A stretch of DNA of 64,000 bases from Sandaracinus sp964481145 (GCA_964481145.1 CAYZTA010000009.1:1-64000), one strand, 5' to 3'. Counted from the stretch's first letter, positions 42,523-52,021 are shown. Notes: a model not told the origin generated them from the letters alone. A program made the numbers and translations.

Positions 42523-45446
42523 AACTCCCTGCAATCGATTGGAATCTCGATGTTCCCAAATGAATAAGGGCGCGCCTGTTTGACGGACAGCGTGCGATCG
42601 CGATCGAACTTGAACTCGATGTCCATCGCGAACCATCGCGCTTCGCCCTCAGGGTCGAGCAGCGGACGAAATGCGTCGTGAATCGCAGAGAGTGTGCACG
42701 CGACTCGATCGATCTCGGAATCCGACAAGATGTCGAAGCTCGTAAGGCTGCTCCGAGTTTGGCGCACGATGCGCGGGTCGCGCCCAAATCGATAAAGGAT
42801 TTCTTCCGTGCTCACGCCAGGCGCGGGATTGACGACACCGGCTTCGCCAATCTGAAGATTGAAATAATACATATCACCGCGGGTGGGGTCGAAGATGTTG
42901 CGACTCACGCCCACACCATTGGCGGCCTCTCCGAGAGACGTGAGGTGCACGAGGATCCCCATCGCAGCCGCAGTCTGATCGACATTGGCAATCTCGCGCT
43001 CGTCGTATGCACGTTGATTCCACAAACTCGCCCACACGATCCGCATCGCATCGGCGATTGGACGCGCAGGGTCATCGAGCTCTGCGCTCACCGAGGTGTA
43101 GAGCCCTGCGCCGTTGAAGTGGGGAAGATCTTCGATATTGCTGCTGCTTCGAAAACGCACGCGCTCGTCTCCAAAGCGATCTCGTACGACTTCGGTCACG
43201 CGTGCGAGGAGCGTTGGTTCGATGGGGTGATCGAGGATTTGCTGACGAACTCGATCGAGCCCTTCGGCGCGGACCCGTGGATCGGCGCGGAATGCAGGAT
43301 CGCTCATGAGCTCCGTCAGTCGCTCGCGAGCACCGCTCGCTTCGAAATGTTCGATCGAGTGGACGATCGGAATCGCAAACGCATCGCGCGGGATCGGAAT
43401 CGGTCCGGCGCACATCGGACGATTCGAGACCATGTGTCCAAGTTCGGCGAGCTGCGCTGCTTTGGCTCCAATCGACGGCAGATCAGACAGGCTTGCGCGA
43501 TCGAGCGAAATCAAATCGCGCACGCTCGTATCGAGTCTGGGGATGAGACGTGGACCGCTCGGCCGACGTTCGGACCAAAACGCTTCTGCATCGGCGAGGT
43601 TCGCCGGTTCGATATGGAATCCACCTCCATCGACCTCGAAACGCACGAGCGAATCGAAATAAGGCGCGAGCCGCGGATCTTCCCGTGCAGCGCGAAGCGC
43701 CATATTGGGCGTGCCGCGACCACGACTGAGCACATTGATGTGCGAAAGAGGAGTCTGCATGGTTTCGGTGATCAACCCGCCGACCAAAGGGAGATCGCCG
43801 GGAACATCATCGGTCACCACGATGGTATCGAGGCCGAGCGGCGTATCGGTGAGCTCATCGGCGGCGATCCAACGCAGCACACCAAATCCCACGCCCGGCG
43901 ACAAGGGCTGAAGGACCAAATCACGAAGAGGCGCGTTCGACCCGATGATCGGAACACGCCCCTCGATTCTTCGGAGCTTTCGGCTTTGTTCCGCGCTGAG
44001 CGAACGAATCGACCAATCGCGCGGAGACCATACGTGCGATGTGATCGCGAAAAAGGCGCGTTCCATCTGGGCCGGACTGATGCGGTCGCCGGTCTCGAAC
44101 TCGATCGTTCGATGCCCCGTGGCTGCGTATTCGACCAAGGTCGCGAGCAGATATCGACGAGTTTCGATGGGTTGATACTGCTCATCGCTGAACGTGTACC
44201 AGCCTCGCGTGAAGAGCTCATTCTGCTCGGGATCGCACCGATCGAGATGAGGCTCTCCCTCGATCACTTCTCGCACGAACGTGTAGTGCAAATCCCATCT
44301 CTCTGAACCAAGGAAATGAACGACATCGCCCGCTTCCATGTCGATCACGACTTTGACGGCTCGCAATCCGATTTCGGTTCCTCCGGCTGCGAGCGCTTCG
44401 AAATCGGACGCCATACGCAGATTGCGAAGACGGCCGTCCATCTCGCGCCTGTCGATCGGGACACACGCGTCATTGGGCGCGCCTGGCGTTTCACCTTCAC
44501 AAAAAACGAGCGGTCCGCGCCCTTCGGACACGCGGGCCAGCACCGCATTCTCCGGCCACGCAGTGAAATCCACGCGCAAGAGCGCGCGTCCACTCGCACG
44601 CTCGAAGAGTGTGACGACACCTTCGAATGAAGAAGCGAGCACTTCGAGATCGCTCTCGGTGACGGGCAAGACGATGCGCTGATCGCGTTCGAGCGTGCTC
44701 ACCGGCCATTCGAGCGCGATCCCCGCGGTGATGTCTGGAGCGGGTGCACCCGGCGGTTGTGCTGCGATGCGCACTTCGTAATCCGCGAGTGTGACTCGCT
44801 CCTCCGAATCATTGAGGAGCTCGATGAACGATGCGGGGACGAGCGCGATCTCGGTGATCGCGAGGGGACCTTCGGAAGGCGGAAACGGAGTTGGCCACTC
44901 GAAGGCTTCGAACTCTTCGACCTCGAGAGGATTCCTCGAAGGGGGATGACACGAATCGCCATTGTCACGCCCAGGACTCGTGTAGCGACACACACTCATT
45001 TCTCCTGTTCCATCCGGGAAGCGCGCGAACGCATGATCCATGGCGAGTGAATTCCATGTCGCGGAGTCATGAAGATGGCCTTCGCGATCTTGCAGATAGA
45101 GTGTCTCGCCCTCGGCAGAGAGCTTGAATGGAAGATGCCGATCGCCTTCTTCGATTTCGTCATCAGCGAAGAAGATGATGCGTTCTCCGGGGCCAAGGGG
45201 AATGGCGGGGAGCCACGTCATTTCGTTGCGTCGATCGGACAAGGCGTATTCATCGAGCCAAATCCGTTCGTCACTCACGTTGACGAGCTCGATCCAATCT
45301 TCGGTTTCCCCCGATTCGTCGACCCACACGCCTTCGTTGTCGGCGACGATTTCATTGATTCGAAGCGGTGATGGATGAACCGTCTCGGTGCATCCCCCGA
45401 GCGCAATCACGCCCACGAACAAGCCCACCCATGTCTTCCACTTCAT
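42519..45446 (-). CDS. Lipoprotein with lamin-tail domain and GWD-like phosphohistidine/ATP-grasp module
   Basis: A 975-residue predicted lipoprotein (MKWKTWVGLFVGVIALGGC, lipobox LGGC). Residues ~30-140 are a lamin-tail domain (INEIVADNEGVWVDESGETE and DWIELVNVS). The C-terminal half contains a swivelling phosphohistidine domain (TPLSHINVLSRGRGTPNMAL), then a PEP/pyruvate-binding ATP-grasp domain (LPSIGAKAAQLAELGH, VRFRSSSNIEDLPHFNGAGL, WASLWNQRAYDERE), ending with a LSVKQARPYSF substrate-site strand. The order His-domain then ATP-grasp is that of glucan water dikinases, not of PEP synthase. ATP-dependent chemistry outside the cytoplasm would be unusual, so the module may be non-catalytic. 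Start ATG 45446. Confidence 0.82.
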   Translation of the reverse strand: MKWKTWVGLFVGVIALGGCTETVHPSPLRINEIVADNEGVWVDESGETEDWIELVNVSDERIWLDEYALSDRRNEMTWLPAIPLGPGERIIFFADDEIEEGDRHLPFKLSAEGETLYLQDREGHLHDSATWNSLAMDHAFARFPDGTGEMSVCRYTSPGRDNGDSCHPPSRNPLEVEEFEAFEWPTPFPPSEGPLAITEIALVPASFIELLNDSEERVTLADYEVRIAAQPPGAPAPDITAGIALEWPVSTLERDQRIVLPVTESDLEVLASSFEGVVTLFERASGRALLRVDFTAWPENAVLARVSEGRGPLVFCEGETPGAPNDACVPIDRREMDGRLRNLRMASDFEALAAGGTEIGLRAVKVVIDMEAGDVVHFLGSERWDLHYTFVREVIEGEPHLDRCDPEQNELFTRGWYTFSDEQYQPIETRRYLLATLVEYAATGHRTIEFETGDRISPAQMERAFFAITSHVWSPRDWSIRSLSAEQSRKLRRIEGRVPIIGSNAPLRDLVLQPLSPGVGFGVLRWIAADELTDTPLGLDTIVVTDDVPGDLPLVGGLITETMQTPLSHINVLSRGRGTPNMALRAAREDPRLAPYFDSLVRFEVDGGGFHIEPANLADAEAFWSERRPSGPRLIPRLDTSVRDLISLDRASLSDLPSIGAKAAQLAELGHMVSNRPMCAGPIPIPRDAFAIPIVHSIEHFEASGARERLTELMSDPAFRADPRVRAEGLDRVRQQILDHPIEPTLLARVTEVVRDRFGDERVRFRSSSNIEDLPHFNGAGLYTSVSAELDDPARPIADAMRIVWASLWNQRAYDEREIANVDQTAAAMGILVHLTSLGEAANGVGVSRNIFDPTRGDMYYFNLQIGEAGVVNPAPGVSTEEILYRFGRDPRIVRQTRSSLTSFDILSDSEIDRVACTLSAIHDAFRPLLDPEGEARWFAMDIEFKFDRDRTLSVKQARPYSFGNIEIPIDCREF

Positions 45447-45542
45447 GGCGAACAAGCCCTCTGCAGATTCAGCGCCAAGCCAATATGGCTTCGTTACCTT
45501 GAAGAATATCCTGTTGGTTCAGAAATTGCTGTATACCAAGAC

Positions 45543-46346
45543 ATGCACACCACGCGGCACACACTGGCACGAACGAGCGCGTTTCTTCCATTCGTCTCAT
45601 TCATTCTCGCGGGCTGCTTTGGTTCGCATCATGAGCCCAATCGATGTGAAGAGACCAAGCTGTGCTTTCCACACGACAGCCTTGGTTGCTGTGGTTCCGA
45701 AGGGGCTTTGATCTCCATCTGTGAGAGCTGTCCATCGGGCATGATCGAAGCGCGGGAGTGTCGAACGAGTGGCTGCTCCGAGCCCTGCGCATCGGATCGT
45801 GACATCGCGCTTTTGCCGCCTGATGGCGGTGCTGGGGTACCACTTCCGGCGGAGCGCTGTTTCGAAGATCGTGGTGACGCGTGTTGCGGTGTCGAAGTGC
45901 CCGCATTGCGGTGTGGAGGTTGTCCGGAGGGCGCGATTTCGGAAGGCGCATGCTCCGCACACGTACCTGCGTGTGGATGTCCAACGAGCCGACCCGCGCC
46001 GCCGCCTCTCGATGGAGGAGTGATGGATCCGATTCCTTACTGCCGAATCGATCACGGTTCGGGGTGCTGCGGGGATGTCGTTGCGGCGGATCCGTGCACG
46101 AACGAATGTCCCTCGGGTGCGATTCGCGAACGATTGTGCAATGAGTTTGCTTCCTCGGGAGCGCCTCGCCCACTTCCTCCTCTTCCATCCGATGCCGGCA
46201 CATCCGACGAGGCGCCTCCCTTCATGCCCACGTGTCGCATGGATCTTGGCGAAGCGTGCTGTGGTGGACCGGTGGAGGTCAATGCTTGCGGGTCGTGTCC
46301 ATCGGGGTCGATTCCTGCCTCCGAGTGTTCTGTTTGTGCTCCATGA
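45543..46346 (+). CDS. Lipoprotein with four CCG cysteine repeats
   Basis: A 267-residue predicted lipoprotein with signal ending FVSFILAGC. The mature chain is four copies of a ~40-residue unit with the pattern C-x4-5-G-x-x-CCG-x8-C-x2-3-CP-x-G-x-I-x5-C. Units start at LCFPHDSLGCCGSEG, RCFEDRGDACCGVEV, YCRIDHGSGCCGDVV and TCRMDLGEACCGGPV, joined by Pro-rich linkers (RPLPPLPSDAGTSDEAPP). Likely disulfide-knotted or metal-binding modules. I know no named family for this spacing. It is divergent from the GWD-like gene. Confidence 0.75.
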   Translation: MHTTRHTLARTSAFLPFVSFILAGCFGSHHEPNRCEETKLCFPHDSLGCCGSEGALISICESCPSGMIEARECRTSGCSEPCASDRDIALLPPDGGAGVPLPAERCFEDRGDACCGVEVPALRCGGCPEGAISEGACSAHVPACGCPTSRPAPPPLDGGVMDPIPYCRIDHGSGCCGDVVAADPCTNECPSGAIRERLCNEFASSGAPRPLPPLPSDAGTSDEAPPFMPTCRMDLGEACCGGPVEVNACGSCPSGSIPASECSVCAP

Positions 46347-46364
46347 CGTTCGGAAGAACGTCAT
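46343..46364. terminator. Hairpin between convergent stop codons
   Basis: ATGACGTTC (46343-46351) pairs perfectly with GAACGTCAT (46356-46364) around a GGAA loop. The stem contains the stop codons of both converging genes. No T run follows on either strand, so it would be a weak terminator or mRNA 3'-end stabiliser. Confidence 0.4.
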
Positions 46365-47005
46365 GCGCGTGGGTGCGGATGTGGAAGGTGTTCGAGCGTC
46401 CAAGGATGTTCGTGGTGGTCGCGTAGATCGCAGGGCGCGACATAACCCGGATCGAGGCGAGCTCGGAGACGCGCGAGTGTACGGAAGTCGCGTTGACTGA
46501 CGATGGGAATCCCCGCGTCGAGCAAGAGCGCCGTTGCGACGCCGACTCCTTTCTGGAATTTCCGGATCGGCACGAGTCGACATCCTTCCGAGATCACCTG
46601 ACTGCCGCACGCCGCGCTCATGTCCGTGAGGATGGCGAGCTCGCTCCCGTTTGCCCGTGCGAAGTCGAGCATCGCGCGCGCACCCGCGAGCATTTTTTCG
46701 GTGAGGTCTTCACCGTGTTCGTCGAGGACCCGCGCGCGGCCGAGCAGCGCATCGACTCCGTCACCGCCATGCAGGTCCGGCATCGTTCGTGGTGTGCCGA
46801 GTGCGTGCTGCTCGGGGCAGAACGGAAGCGCGCGAAGGGTGGGGAGCGAGAGCAAGTCGCCGAGCACGGCGCCAAGTCCGTTGTCGTCGCCTTTCACGCC
46901 ACAAGGCCATGCTGCGAGGCATCCGCTGACGAGGACCCGCCACGGATCCCGCTCGGAGGGCGTGCGGAGGTGAGCGATCGCGTCGGGGTGATGTGCGAGG
47001 AGCAT
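46361..47005 (-). CDS. DUF523 family protein
   Basis: A 214-residue soluble protein of the DUF523 type. Family marks are VLVSGCLAAWPCGVKGDDNG near residue 26, FCPEQHALGTPR and the C-terminal TDMSAACGSQVISEGCR, with several conserved Cys. The function of the family is unproven, although its Cys pattern suggests a metal or cluster site. It converges with the CCG-repeat gene and diverges from the lipoprotein gene at 47100. Confidence 0.78.
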   Translation of the reverse strand: MLLAHHPDAIAHLRTPSERDPWRVLVSGCLAAWPCGVKGDDNGLGAVLGDLLSLPTLRALPFCPEQHALGTPRTMPDLHGGDGVDALLGRARVLDEHGEDLTEKMLAGARAMLDFARANGSELAILTDMSAACGSQVISEGCRLVPIRKFQKGVGVATALLLDAGIPIVSQRDFRTLARLRARLDPGYVAPCDLRDHHEHPWTLEHLPHPHPRA

Positions 47006-47099
47006 GGGTCTCTCATATCAAAGGGCCGAACCGCATTCCTGTAAAGGATCGGAGAAGCGAATCGCTGTCGCTTCGAATCTCAGAACCACAGGGCTATAT

Positions 47100-47792
47100 A
47101 TGGCAAAATTGTCGGTAATTCCGGGTGTGATCGCCCTCGCGATCACACTCGTCGCCTGTTCTTCATCGGCTCCGCTGACCCTGCGTGGCTCGACCCAGTG
47201 TCCGCCGGGCGCGGGCTCGATCGACACGTGGTGCGACGATCTCGGCAACTGCGAATATCGTGTGACGACTGGCGGCGTGTTTCGTTGTGGCGCCGGCGAT
47301 ACGGCAGGTTGCAGCCGCGCGTTGACCGATGCGACGACGGCATGTCAGACAGGAAGGATTCCTTCCGATCCTGACGCAGGCCCGCCCGTGCCGTCCGCCT
47401 GCGTGAGTGAAGTTCCATGTGTCGATGATGGTCAATGCGCCGCTGTGGCCGGCACATCGTGCAATACGATCACGAACCGCTGCCAGACAGTCCTGTGCGG
47501 AACAGAAGGGGTGGCGTGCTCGACGGGCAATCATTGCGCGACAGGGCTGACGTGTGTTGGCGCGCGATGTGTTGTCGGGAGAACAGGGTGCCGTTCGGAC
47601 GACCCTGAGGTATGTGTGCTTACTGACGACGACGAGGTATGTTCATCTGGCGGTACATTTACATTTGGCATATGTCCTTCGAATGAAGTTGGCACCTGCG
47701 TCATCGAGAGTGGGACCATGCTGCTTTACGGCAGCGAAACAGACGCAGCAGAGCTGTGCGCCATTCTTGGCGGCACATATCAGCCCCGCTGA
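47100..47792 (+). CDS. Cysteine-rich lipoprotein
   Basis: A 230-residue predicted lipoprotein (MAKLSVIPGVIALAITLVAC, lipobox LVAC). Twenty or so cysteines follow: STQCPPGAGSIDTWCDDLGN, CVDDGQCAAVAGTSC, NRCQTVLCGTEGVACS and GNHCATGLTCVGARC. The arrangement is typical of myxobacterial surface proteins with EGF- or Dickkopf-like knots. Its opening CPPGAGSIDTWCDDLGNC closely parallels CPPGTGSIEMWCDDPSC of the remnant at 5888-6295, suggesting that the two are paralogues. Function unknown. Confidence 0.8.
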   Translation: MAKLSVIPGVIALAITLVACSSSAPLTLRGSTQCPPGAGSIDTWCDDLGNCEYRVTTGGVFRCGAGDTAGCSRALTDATTACQTGRIPSDPDAGPPVPSACVSEVPCVDDGQCAAVAGTSCNTITNRCQTVLCGTEGVACSTGNHCATGLTCVGARCVVGRTGCRSDDPEVCVLTDDDEVCSSGGTFTFGICPSNEVGTCVIESGTMLLYGSETDAAELCAILGGTYQPR

Positions 47793-47801
47793 GCCGTGCT
47801 C

Positions 47802-49112
47802 TCAACGAGGGTCCGTCACCCGTCCTAGAAAAAGCACCGTCCCGGTGCGGCGATCCATGAGCGCGAAGAGGAATGGGTGATCTGCGATGAATCGTGGTGG
47901 CTCGGGTGCCGCAGCGGACGGCGCGCCCCGAGTCATCATGACGACGGCAGTCGCAGCCGCAGCCTCAGTGCCTTCCTCGTTCACTTCGATGAAGGCTTTA
48001 TGAAACACGTCAGAGATATAAAGACCATCAGGAAGGTTCGCGATCCCCGTGAAATCCGCATGAGGATCGAACGCGAGATTCATCCCCATGGCCTTGAGCG
48101 AATCCGAGAGCGCGATCGTCGGCGGTTCGAGCCGGAAGCGAGGAAGTTTCACTTCGACTTCGACTTCCCTCAACGCACCGCGCCATCGCTCGAGTGATTC
48201 GGACGACAGATTGCGCTCGAGCTCGGCGAGGCCGTCCCGCGCTTCGGGAAGAAGCCACACCATGCTGAGCTCACCGCCGGCATAAGGCATCTCGAGGATT
48301 CGCACTCCATCACGATGTCTCGCCCACGCGAAGCGCGAGCGCGCGTTCATCATGAGCACGCTCGGTGTGCCGCCGCTCTCCAAATAGAATGTGTCCGGGT
48401 TCGTTCGATTCGATTCGAATTGCGTCTGCCAAGTGCCTTTGAAATAAACAGCATTGGCGAGTACGAGGCGTGTCAGAGAGAGAATGGAGCCCGCAGGCAA
48501 TAAATCGCGAATACGATCTCGAGTGCGCTCGGCCACCCAACGATTGATTTCCGCGCGTGCAGGCTCGGGCGCATGGATGAAGTCCACCGCTGCAATCGGC
48601 GCCATATAAGAGTCTCTCGTCAATGCGACGAAGTCTGATTCGAGTGACGCTGTCTGCTCTGCATAAATACGATTGGCCACCCGCAGCGTCGCAGTCTCGG
48701 TGTCGTTCCACGCGCGAAGCGCAGTGCCATAGGCGCGATGGAGCGACTCACTCGGGCCTTCCGAACGAAGCACACGCGCCATTTCCGTCGCGGTCTCCCC
48801 TCGTGCCCCCGCATACGTCATACCGAGCGCGATGTGGATGCTCGCCGGCGAAACGACGAGGTTGCCCGGTTGCGTGCGCAGCTGTTGATAGAGCGCGAAG
48901 CCGAAATCGTTCGCTCGCGACAGCACGCGAAGCTCTTCGTCGCTCGCAGGGGTGAAGGTTGCTTCAGGCACTTCGGGCATCGCCTCTTCCTCTCGTGGCT
49001 GCGTCTCCGTTTCCCTTTCCGTCGTTGGGTTCGGCGAAGAGGATTCACTCGACTGCGAGCTGCCGCATCCGAGAAGCGCGAAGACCAAGAACCAATGAGT
49101 GACGCGTGACAT
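47802..49112 (-). CDS. Serpin-family lipoprotein, predicted protease inhibitor with P1 Arg
   Basis: A 436-residue protein. The signal MSRVTHWFLVFALLGCGSS (lipobox LLGC) and a Ser/Glu/Pro-rich linker precede a full serpin domain: NLVVSPASIHIALGMTYAGA, LVLANAVYFKGTWQTQFE, DVFHKAFIEVNEEGTEAA and FLFALMDRRTGTVLFLGRV. The hinge EEGTEAAAATAVV keeps the small residues required of inhibitory serpins. Counting from the P17 Glu puts Arg at P1 (MMTRGAPS), which predicts inhibition of trypsin-like proteases. Surface anchoring would protect the cell envelope from its own or prey proteases. Bacterial serpins are uncommon. Confidence 0.92.
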   Translation of the reverse strand: MSRVTHWFLVFALLGCGSSQSSESSSPNPTTERETETQPREEEAMPEVPEATFTPASDEELRVLSRANDFGFALYQQLRTQPGNLVVSPASIHIALGMTYAGARGETATEMARVLRSEGPSESLHRAYGTALRAWNDTETATLRVANRIYAEQTASLESDFVALTRDSYMAPIAAVDFIHAPEPARAEINRWVAERTRDRIRDLLPAGSILSLTRLVLANAVYFKGTWQTQFESNRTNPDTFYLESGGTPSVLMMNARSRFAWARHRDGVRILEMPYAGGELSMVWLLPEARDGLAELERNLSSESLERWRGALREVEVEVKLPRFRLEPPTIALSDSLKAMGMNLAFDPHADFTGIANLPDGLYISDVFHKAFIEVNEEGTEAAAATAVVMMTRGAPSAAAPEPPRFIADHPFLFALMDRRTGTVLFLGRVTDPR

Positions 49113-49229
49113 GCCGAGCATGATGCCCGACGAAGGACATGCTTCGTCCGAAATTCCTCTTGCAAGACCCCATCCTCATCTCGTATTCATATCTGAACAA
49201 AAGTTCAGCTTGTTCAAGCGGAGGTTCTC

Positions 49230-49673
49230 GTGCCCGATCGCGACCCAGTTCCTTCTCTCGCTCGCGAGATCATCGATCTTTACCGTGGCCCCTTGGCCGA
49301 CGTGCAGTTTCCTGAGCTCGATCGCGCCGTGCTCGAGTGTGCCGAAGGCGAGCTGCTCGACGCACAAACCGCGCTCGAAGCGGCCGAGCTCGCGCTTCAG
49401 GACGCACGTGAGAGGGTGTCCGAGCAGGTGGCTGCGCTCACGAAGAAAGCGCAGCTCGGGCTCGCATATGCGCGTGTGTTCGTCGAGACCAGGCCCGAGT
49501 TGCGCGAGCACATCGAGCTGCTCTCCGCGCCGCAGGCCAAGCGCGAACGGGACGCTCAGAGCGTGAATACGCCGCGTCGTCCGCGTCGCGCGCGGAAAGA
49601 AGAGGAAGAAGGCGCCACGCTCTTCGAAGGCGCGCCCGCTTCGGAAGAAGAGTCGATTGCCACCGCTGCCTGA
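49230..49673 (+). CDS. Coiled-coil hypothetical protein
   Basis: A 147-residue soluble protein. GGAGG five bases upstream supports the GTG start at 49230 (MPDRDPVPSLAREIIDLYRG). Residues 35-75 are a strong coiled coil (AALEAAELALQDARERVSEQ-like heptads), followed by a basic patch (PRRPRRARK) and an acidic tail. It is divergent from the serpin gene, with an inverted GAAC/GTTC sequence in the 117-bp intergenic region. No family recognised. Confidence 0.65.
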   Translation: MPDRDPVPSLAREIIDLYRGPLADVQFPELDRAVLECAEGELLDAQTALEAAELALQDARERVSEQVAALTKKAQLGLAYARVFVETRPELREHIELLSAPQAKRERDAQSVNTPRRPRRARKEEEEGATLFEGAPASEEESIATAA

Positions 49674-49813
49674 GCACGCCAATCATACTTTCGCGCGATT
49701 GGCAATCAGGATTTCGACTCTTAAAAGCGAACAGACCGTGATGTGTGCTTGCTTCCGAGAGCCGCATCCGGGTATGCAGGAAGCGCGCAGTTGTCGCGAT
49801 TCCTGGAGGCGGA

Positions 49814-52006
49814 ATGGTGATTTTTCGTACGTTGTCCCTATTCGCAATTCTGCTGTTCGCGGTTGTGATTGGGGAGTTTTCTTTGGTTTCGTCGGCCGAG
49901 GCCCAGCGCGGCATTCCAGTGAATGTCGAATCCGTGCCGCCGGGGGCGACCGTATACCTCGATTCGCCCGATGGTACGCCCCTCGGGTCGACGCCGCTCT
50001 CCGCGGTTCGTATTCCTGCGGGGGCACATACGCTGATCTTCCGGATGCCGAATTACGAAGAGGCACGCCTCACGGTGACGGTGCGTCGTCGTCGTGAAAC
50101 GTTCCGTGCTGTATTGCGGCCCCTGGGCACGATCGAGGTGAGCGCTGGAAATGATGGCGCAAGGGGCGCCGAGGTGCGCATCGATGGACAGCCGGTCGGG
50201 GGGGGGACCCTCGGCTCGCTTCCGATTCGCGTCGAGAATCTCGCGCCCGGACGTCATCAAGTCCAAGTCATTCGCGAAGAGTGGAACCCATTCGAGCAAT
50301 GGGTCGAGGTGCAGGGAGGGCAAGTCGTGCGCGTGACGGCATTGCTCGAACGAGCTGCGCCCACGACGGGATCCATCCTGGTCACGGCCGATGTGCAGGG
50401 GGCCGCGATCACGCTCGATGGACAGCCGCGAGGCACGACGACCACCGTGATCGATGATGTGCCGGCGGGCATGCATCAAATCGAGATCCGCGCCGAAGGG
50501 GAAGGGATGCGACCCTTCACGCAACAGGTGCTCGTGCAGGCGGGTCAACGCGCGACGGTGAACGCGACGCTGCGCGCGCAGCAGGCTTCGACGGGATCGA
50601 TTGCGGTGATCACGGATGTGCCGGGCGCCGAGGTGCGGATCAACGGGCAGCCGCTCCCGGTCGGGGCCTTCTCGCGTGAAGGTCTTGCTCCAGGCAACTA
50701 CGTGGTTCAGGTGATCGCGCCTTCACATCGTCCGTTCCGCACCGAAGTTCAGGTGCAAGCGGGACAAACGACCTCGGTCGATGCACAGCTTCAAGCCGAG
50801 CTCGGCCCGCCCGGACGGATCAATATTGTCGTGTCCAACGTGTCTGGCGCGCGCATCACGGTCGATGGGGAGGAGCGCTCGGCGCCCTTCGTCGTCAATC
50901 AACCCGAGCCAGGAACGCATGCCGTGGTCGTGCGCGCCGAGGGACATGCCGAGGTGAGCTTCACGTGTTCGACGGTGCCCGGTGCGCCCGAAGGGGATTC
51001 GTGTGATCGCCAGATCACGCTCGAGCCGCTTGCGGTGGCCCTGCGCGTCACGCTGCAAGAAGATGTCGAAGGTCGCGCCGTCCTTTTGATCGATGGGCGC
51101 GAAGTCGGTCAGGTGCCCTACGAAGGTCGTGTGTCGGTGGGCGATCACGTCTTCGAGGTGGCGGCCGAAGGCTATGAGACCTACCGCCAACAAATGCTCG
51201 TCACCCATGGAGAAGGGGCGATTCTCATCGACGCACGCCTTCGCGATTCGAGTGAAGAAGCGGCGGCCGAGGGCACGACCCATTCGGCGCTTCCGATCGC
51301 GATGAACCACCCGATGCTCGATGCATCGGTCGGTTGGCCTTATCTCGGCGAGTTGCGTCTCTCGATCGGTCTGCACGAGCTCTTCGACGCGGGCTTCGCG
51401 ATTCGCACCTTCGGCCGGATCACCGAGTTCGAAGGGCGAGTTCGATTCGGTGGACGGGTGCTCCGACAGCTCGCCTTCGGTGCACAAGCTCGTTTCGGCG
51501 GCGGAATCGGTCCCAGCATCTCGGTGGGTGCGCCTCAATACGACCCATCCGTGATGATGAATCGCCATCAAGAAGAGCGTCCCGAAGTGTTGGCCGGTGG
51601 GATGAGGTACGATTATCCGGTCAATACCGCGTTTTTCTCGGTCGAAGGGCTCATGTCGTTGCTCCTCGAGCCGATCGCGACCGTGACGCTCTGGCTTGGT
51701 TTCGATGTCTCGAGCGATGAGTATGCAGCGAGCGCGCGGAACTCGGGCGCATGGGCCGATCTCAACGGGGAAGGTGGGGAGATCTGCAGGGTCACGTCTC
51801 GGTTGCAATGTGATCGCCAAGACATGGTTCGACTGCGTCTCGGCGGTGCGGTGGACTTCGTGTTGAGCCCGAATTTTAATATTTGGGTCATCTTCGAGGG
51901 CGTACTCGCTCAGACGAGCGATCATCGTCGTATGCTGAGCGGATTCGTCGAGGATGAGCTCGATTTCCGCATCTATCCGCGTCTGGGCATCACCTACAAG
52001 TTCTGA
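49814..52006 (+). CDS. PEGA-domain protein with C-terminal beta-barrel-like region
   Basis: A 730-residue exported protein (MVIFRTLSLFAILLFAVVIG, cleavage after SSAEA). About six PEGA domains occupy residues 30-480; each begins with a strand like VESVPPGATVYLD, ITVDGEERSAPFVVNQPEPG or LLIDGREVGQVPYEGRV. The last ~220 residues (SIGLHELFDAGFAIRTFGRI, FEGRVRFGGRVLRQLAFGAQ) alternate like outer-membrane strands and end in ...FRIYPRLGITYKF with a terminal Phe, the barrel-assembly signal. PEGA modules are common in surface proteins. A hairpin follows 15 bp after the stop. Confidence 0.85.
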   Translation: MVIFRTLSLFAILLFAVVIGEFSLVSSAEAQRGIPVNVESVPPGATVYLDSPDGTPLGSTPLSAVRIPAGAHTLIFRMPNYEEARLTVTVRRRRETFRAVLRPLGTIEVSAGNDGARGAEVRIDGQPVGGGTLGSLPIRVENLAPGRHQVQVIREEWNPFEQWVEVQGGQVVRVTALLERAAPTTGSILVTADVQGAAITLDGQPRGTTTTVIDDVPAGMHQIEIRAEGEGMRPFTQQVLVQAGQRATVNATLRAQQASTGSIAVITDVPGAEVRINGQPLPVGAFSREGLAPGNYVVQVIAPSHRPFRTEVQVQAGQTTSVDAQLQAELGPPGRINIVVSNVSGARITVDGEERSAPFVVNQPEPGTHAVVVRAEGHAEVSFTCSTVPGAPEGDSCDRQITLEPLAVALRVTLQEDVEGRAVLLIDGREVGQVPYEGRVSVGDHVFEVAAEGYETYRQQMLVTHGEGAILIDARLRDSSEEAAAEGTTHSALPIAMNHPMLDASVGWPYLGELRLSIGLHELFDAGFAIRTFGRITEFEGRVRFGGRVLRQLAFGAQARFGGGIGPSISVGAPQYDPSVMMNRHQEERPEVLAGGMRYDYPVNTAFFSVEGLMSLLLEPIATVTLWLGFDVSSDEYAASARNSGAWADLNGEGGEICRVTSRLQCDRQDMVRLRLGGAVDFVLSPNFNIWVIFEGVLAQTSDHRRMLSGFVEDELDFRIYPRLGITYKF

Positions 52007-52021
52007 CGAAACTGAAAAACG

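Noticed and set aside
42678..44306. 542-codon plus-strand frame
   Set aside because: Antisense to the GWD-like lipoprotein, whose domains are clear; composition is typical of a reverse-frame shadow.
46344..46364. Hairpin at 46343-46364 as a strong bidirectional terminator
   Set aside because: The stem is perfect but no T run follows on either strand, so I kept it only as a weak terminator.
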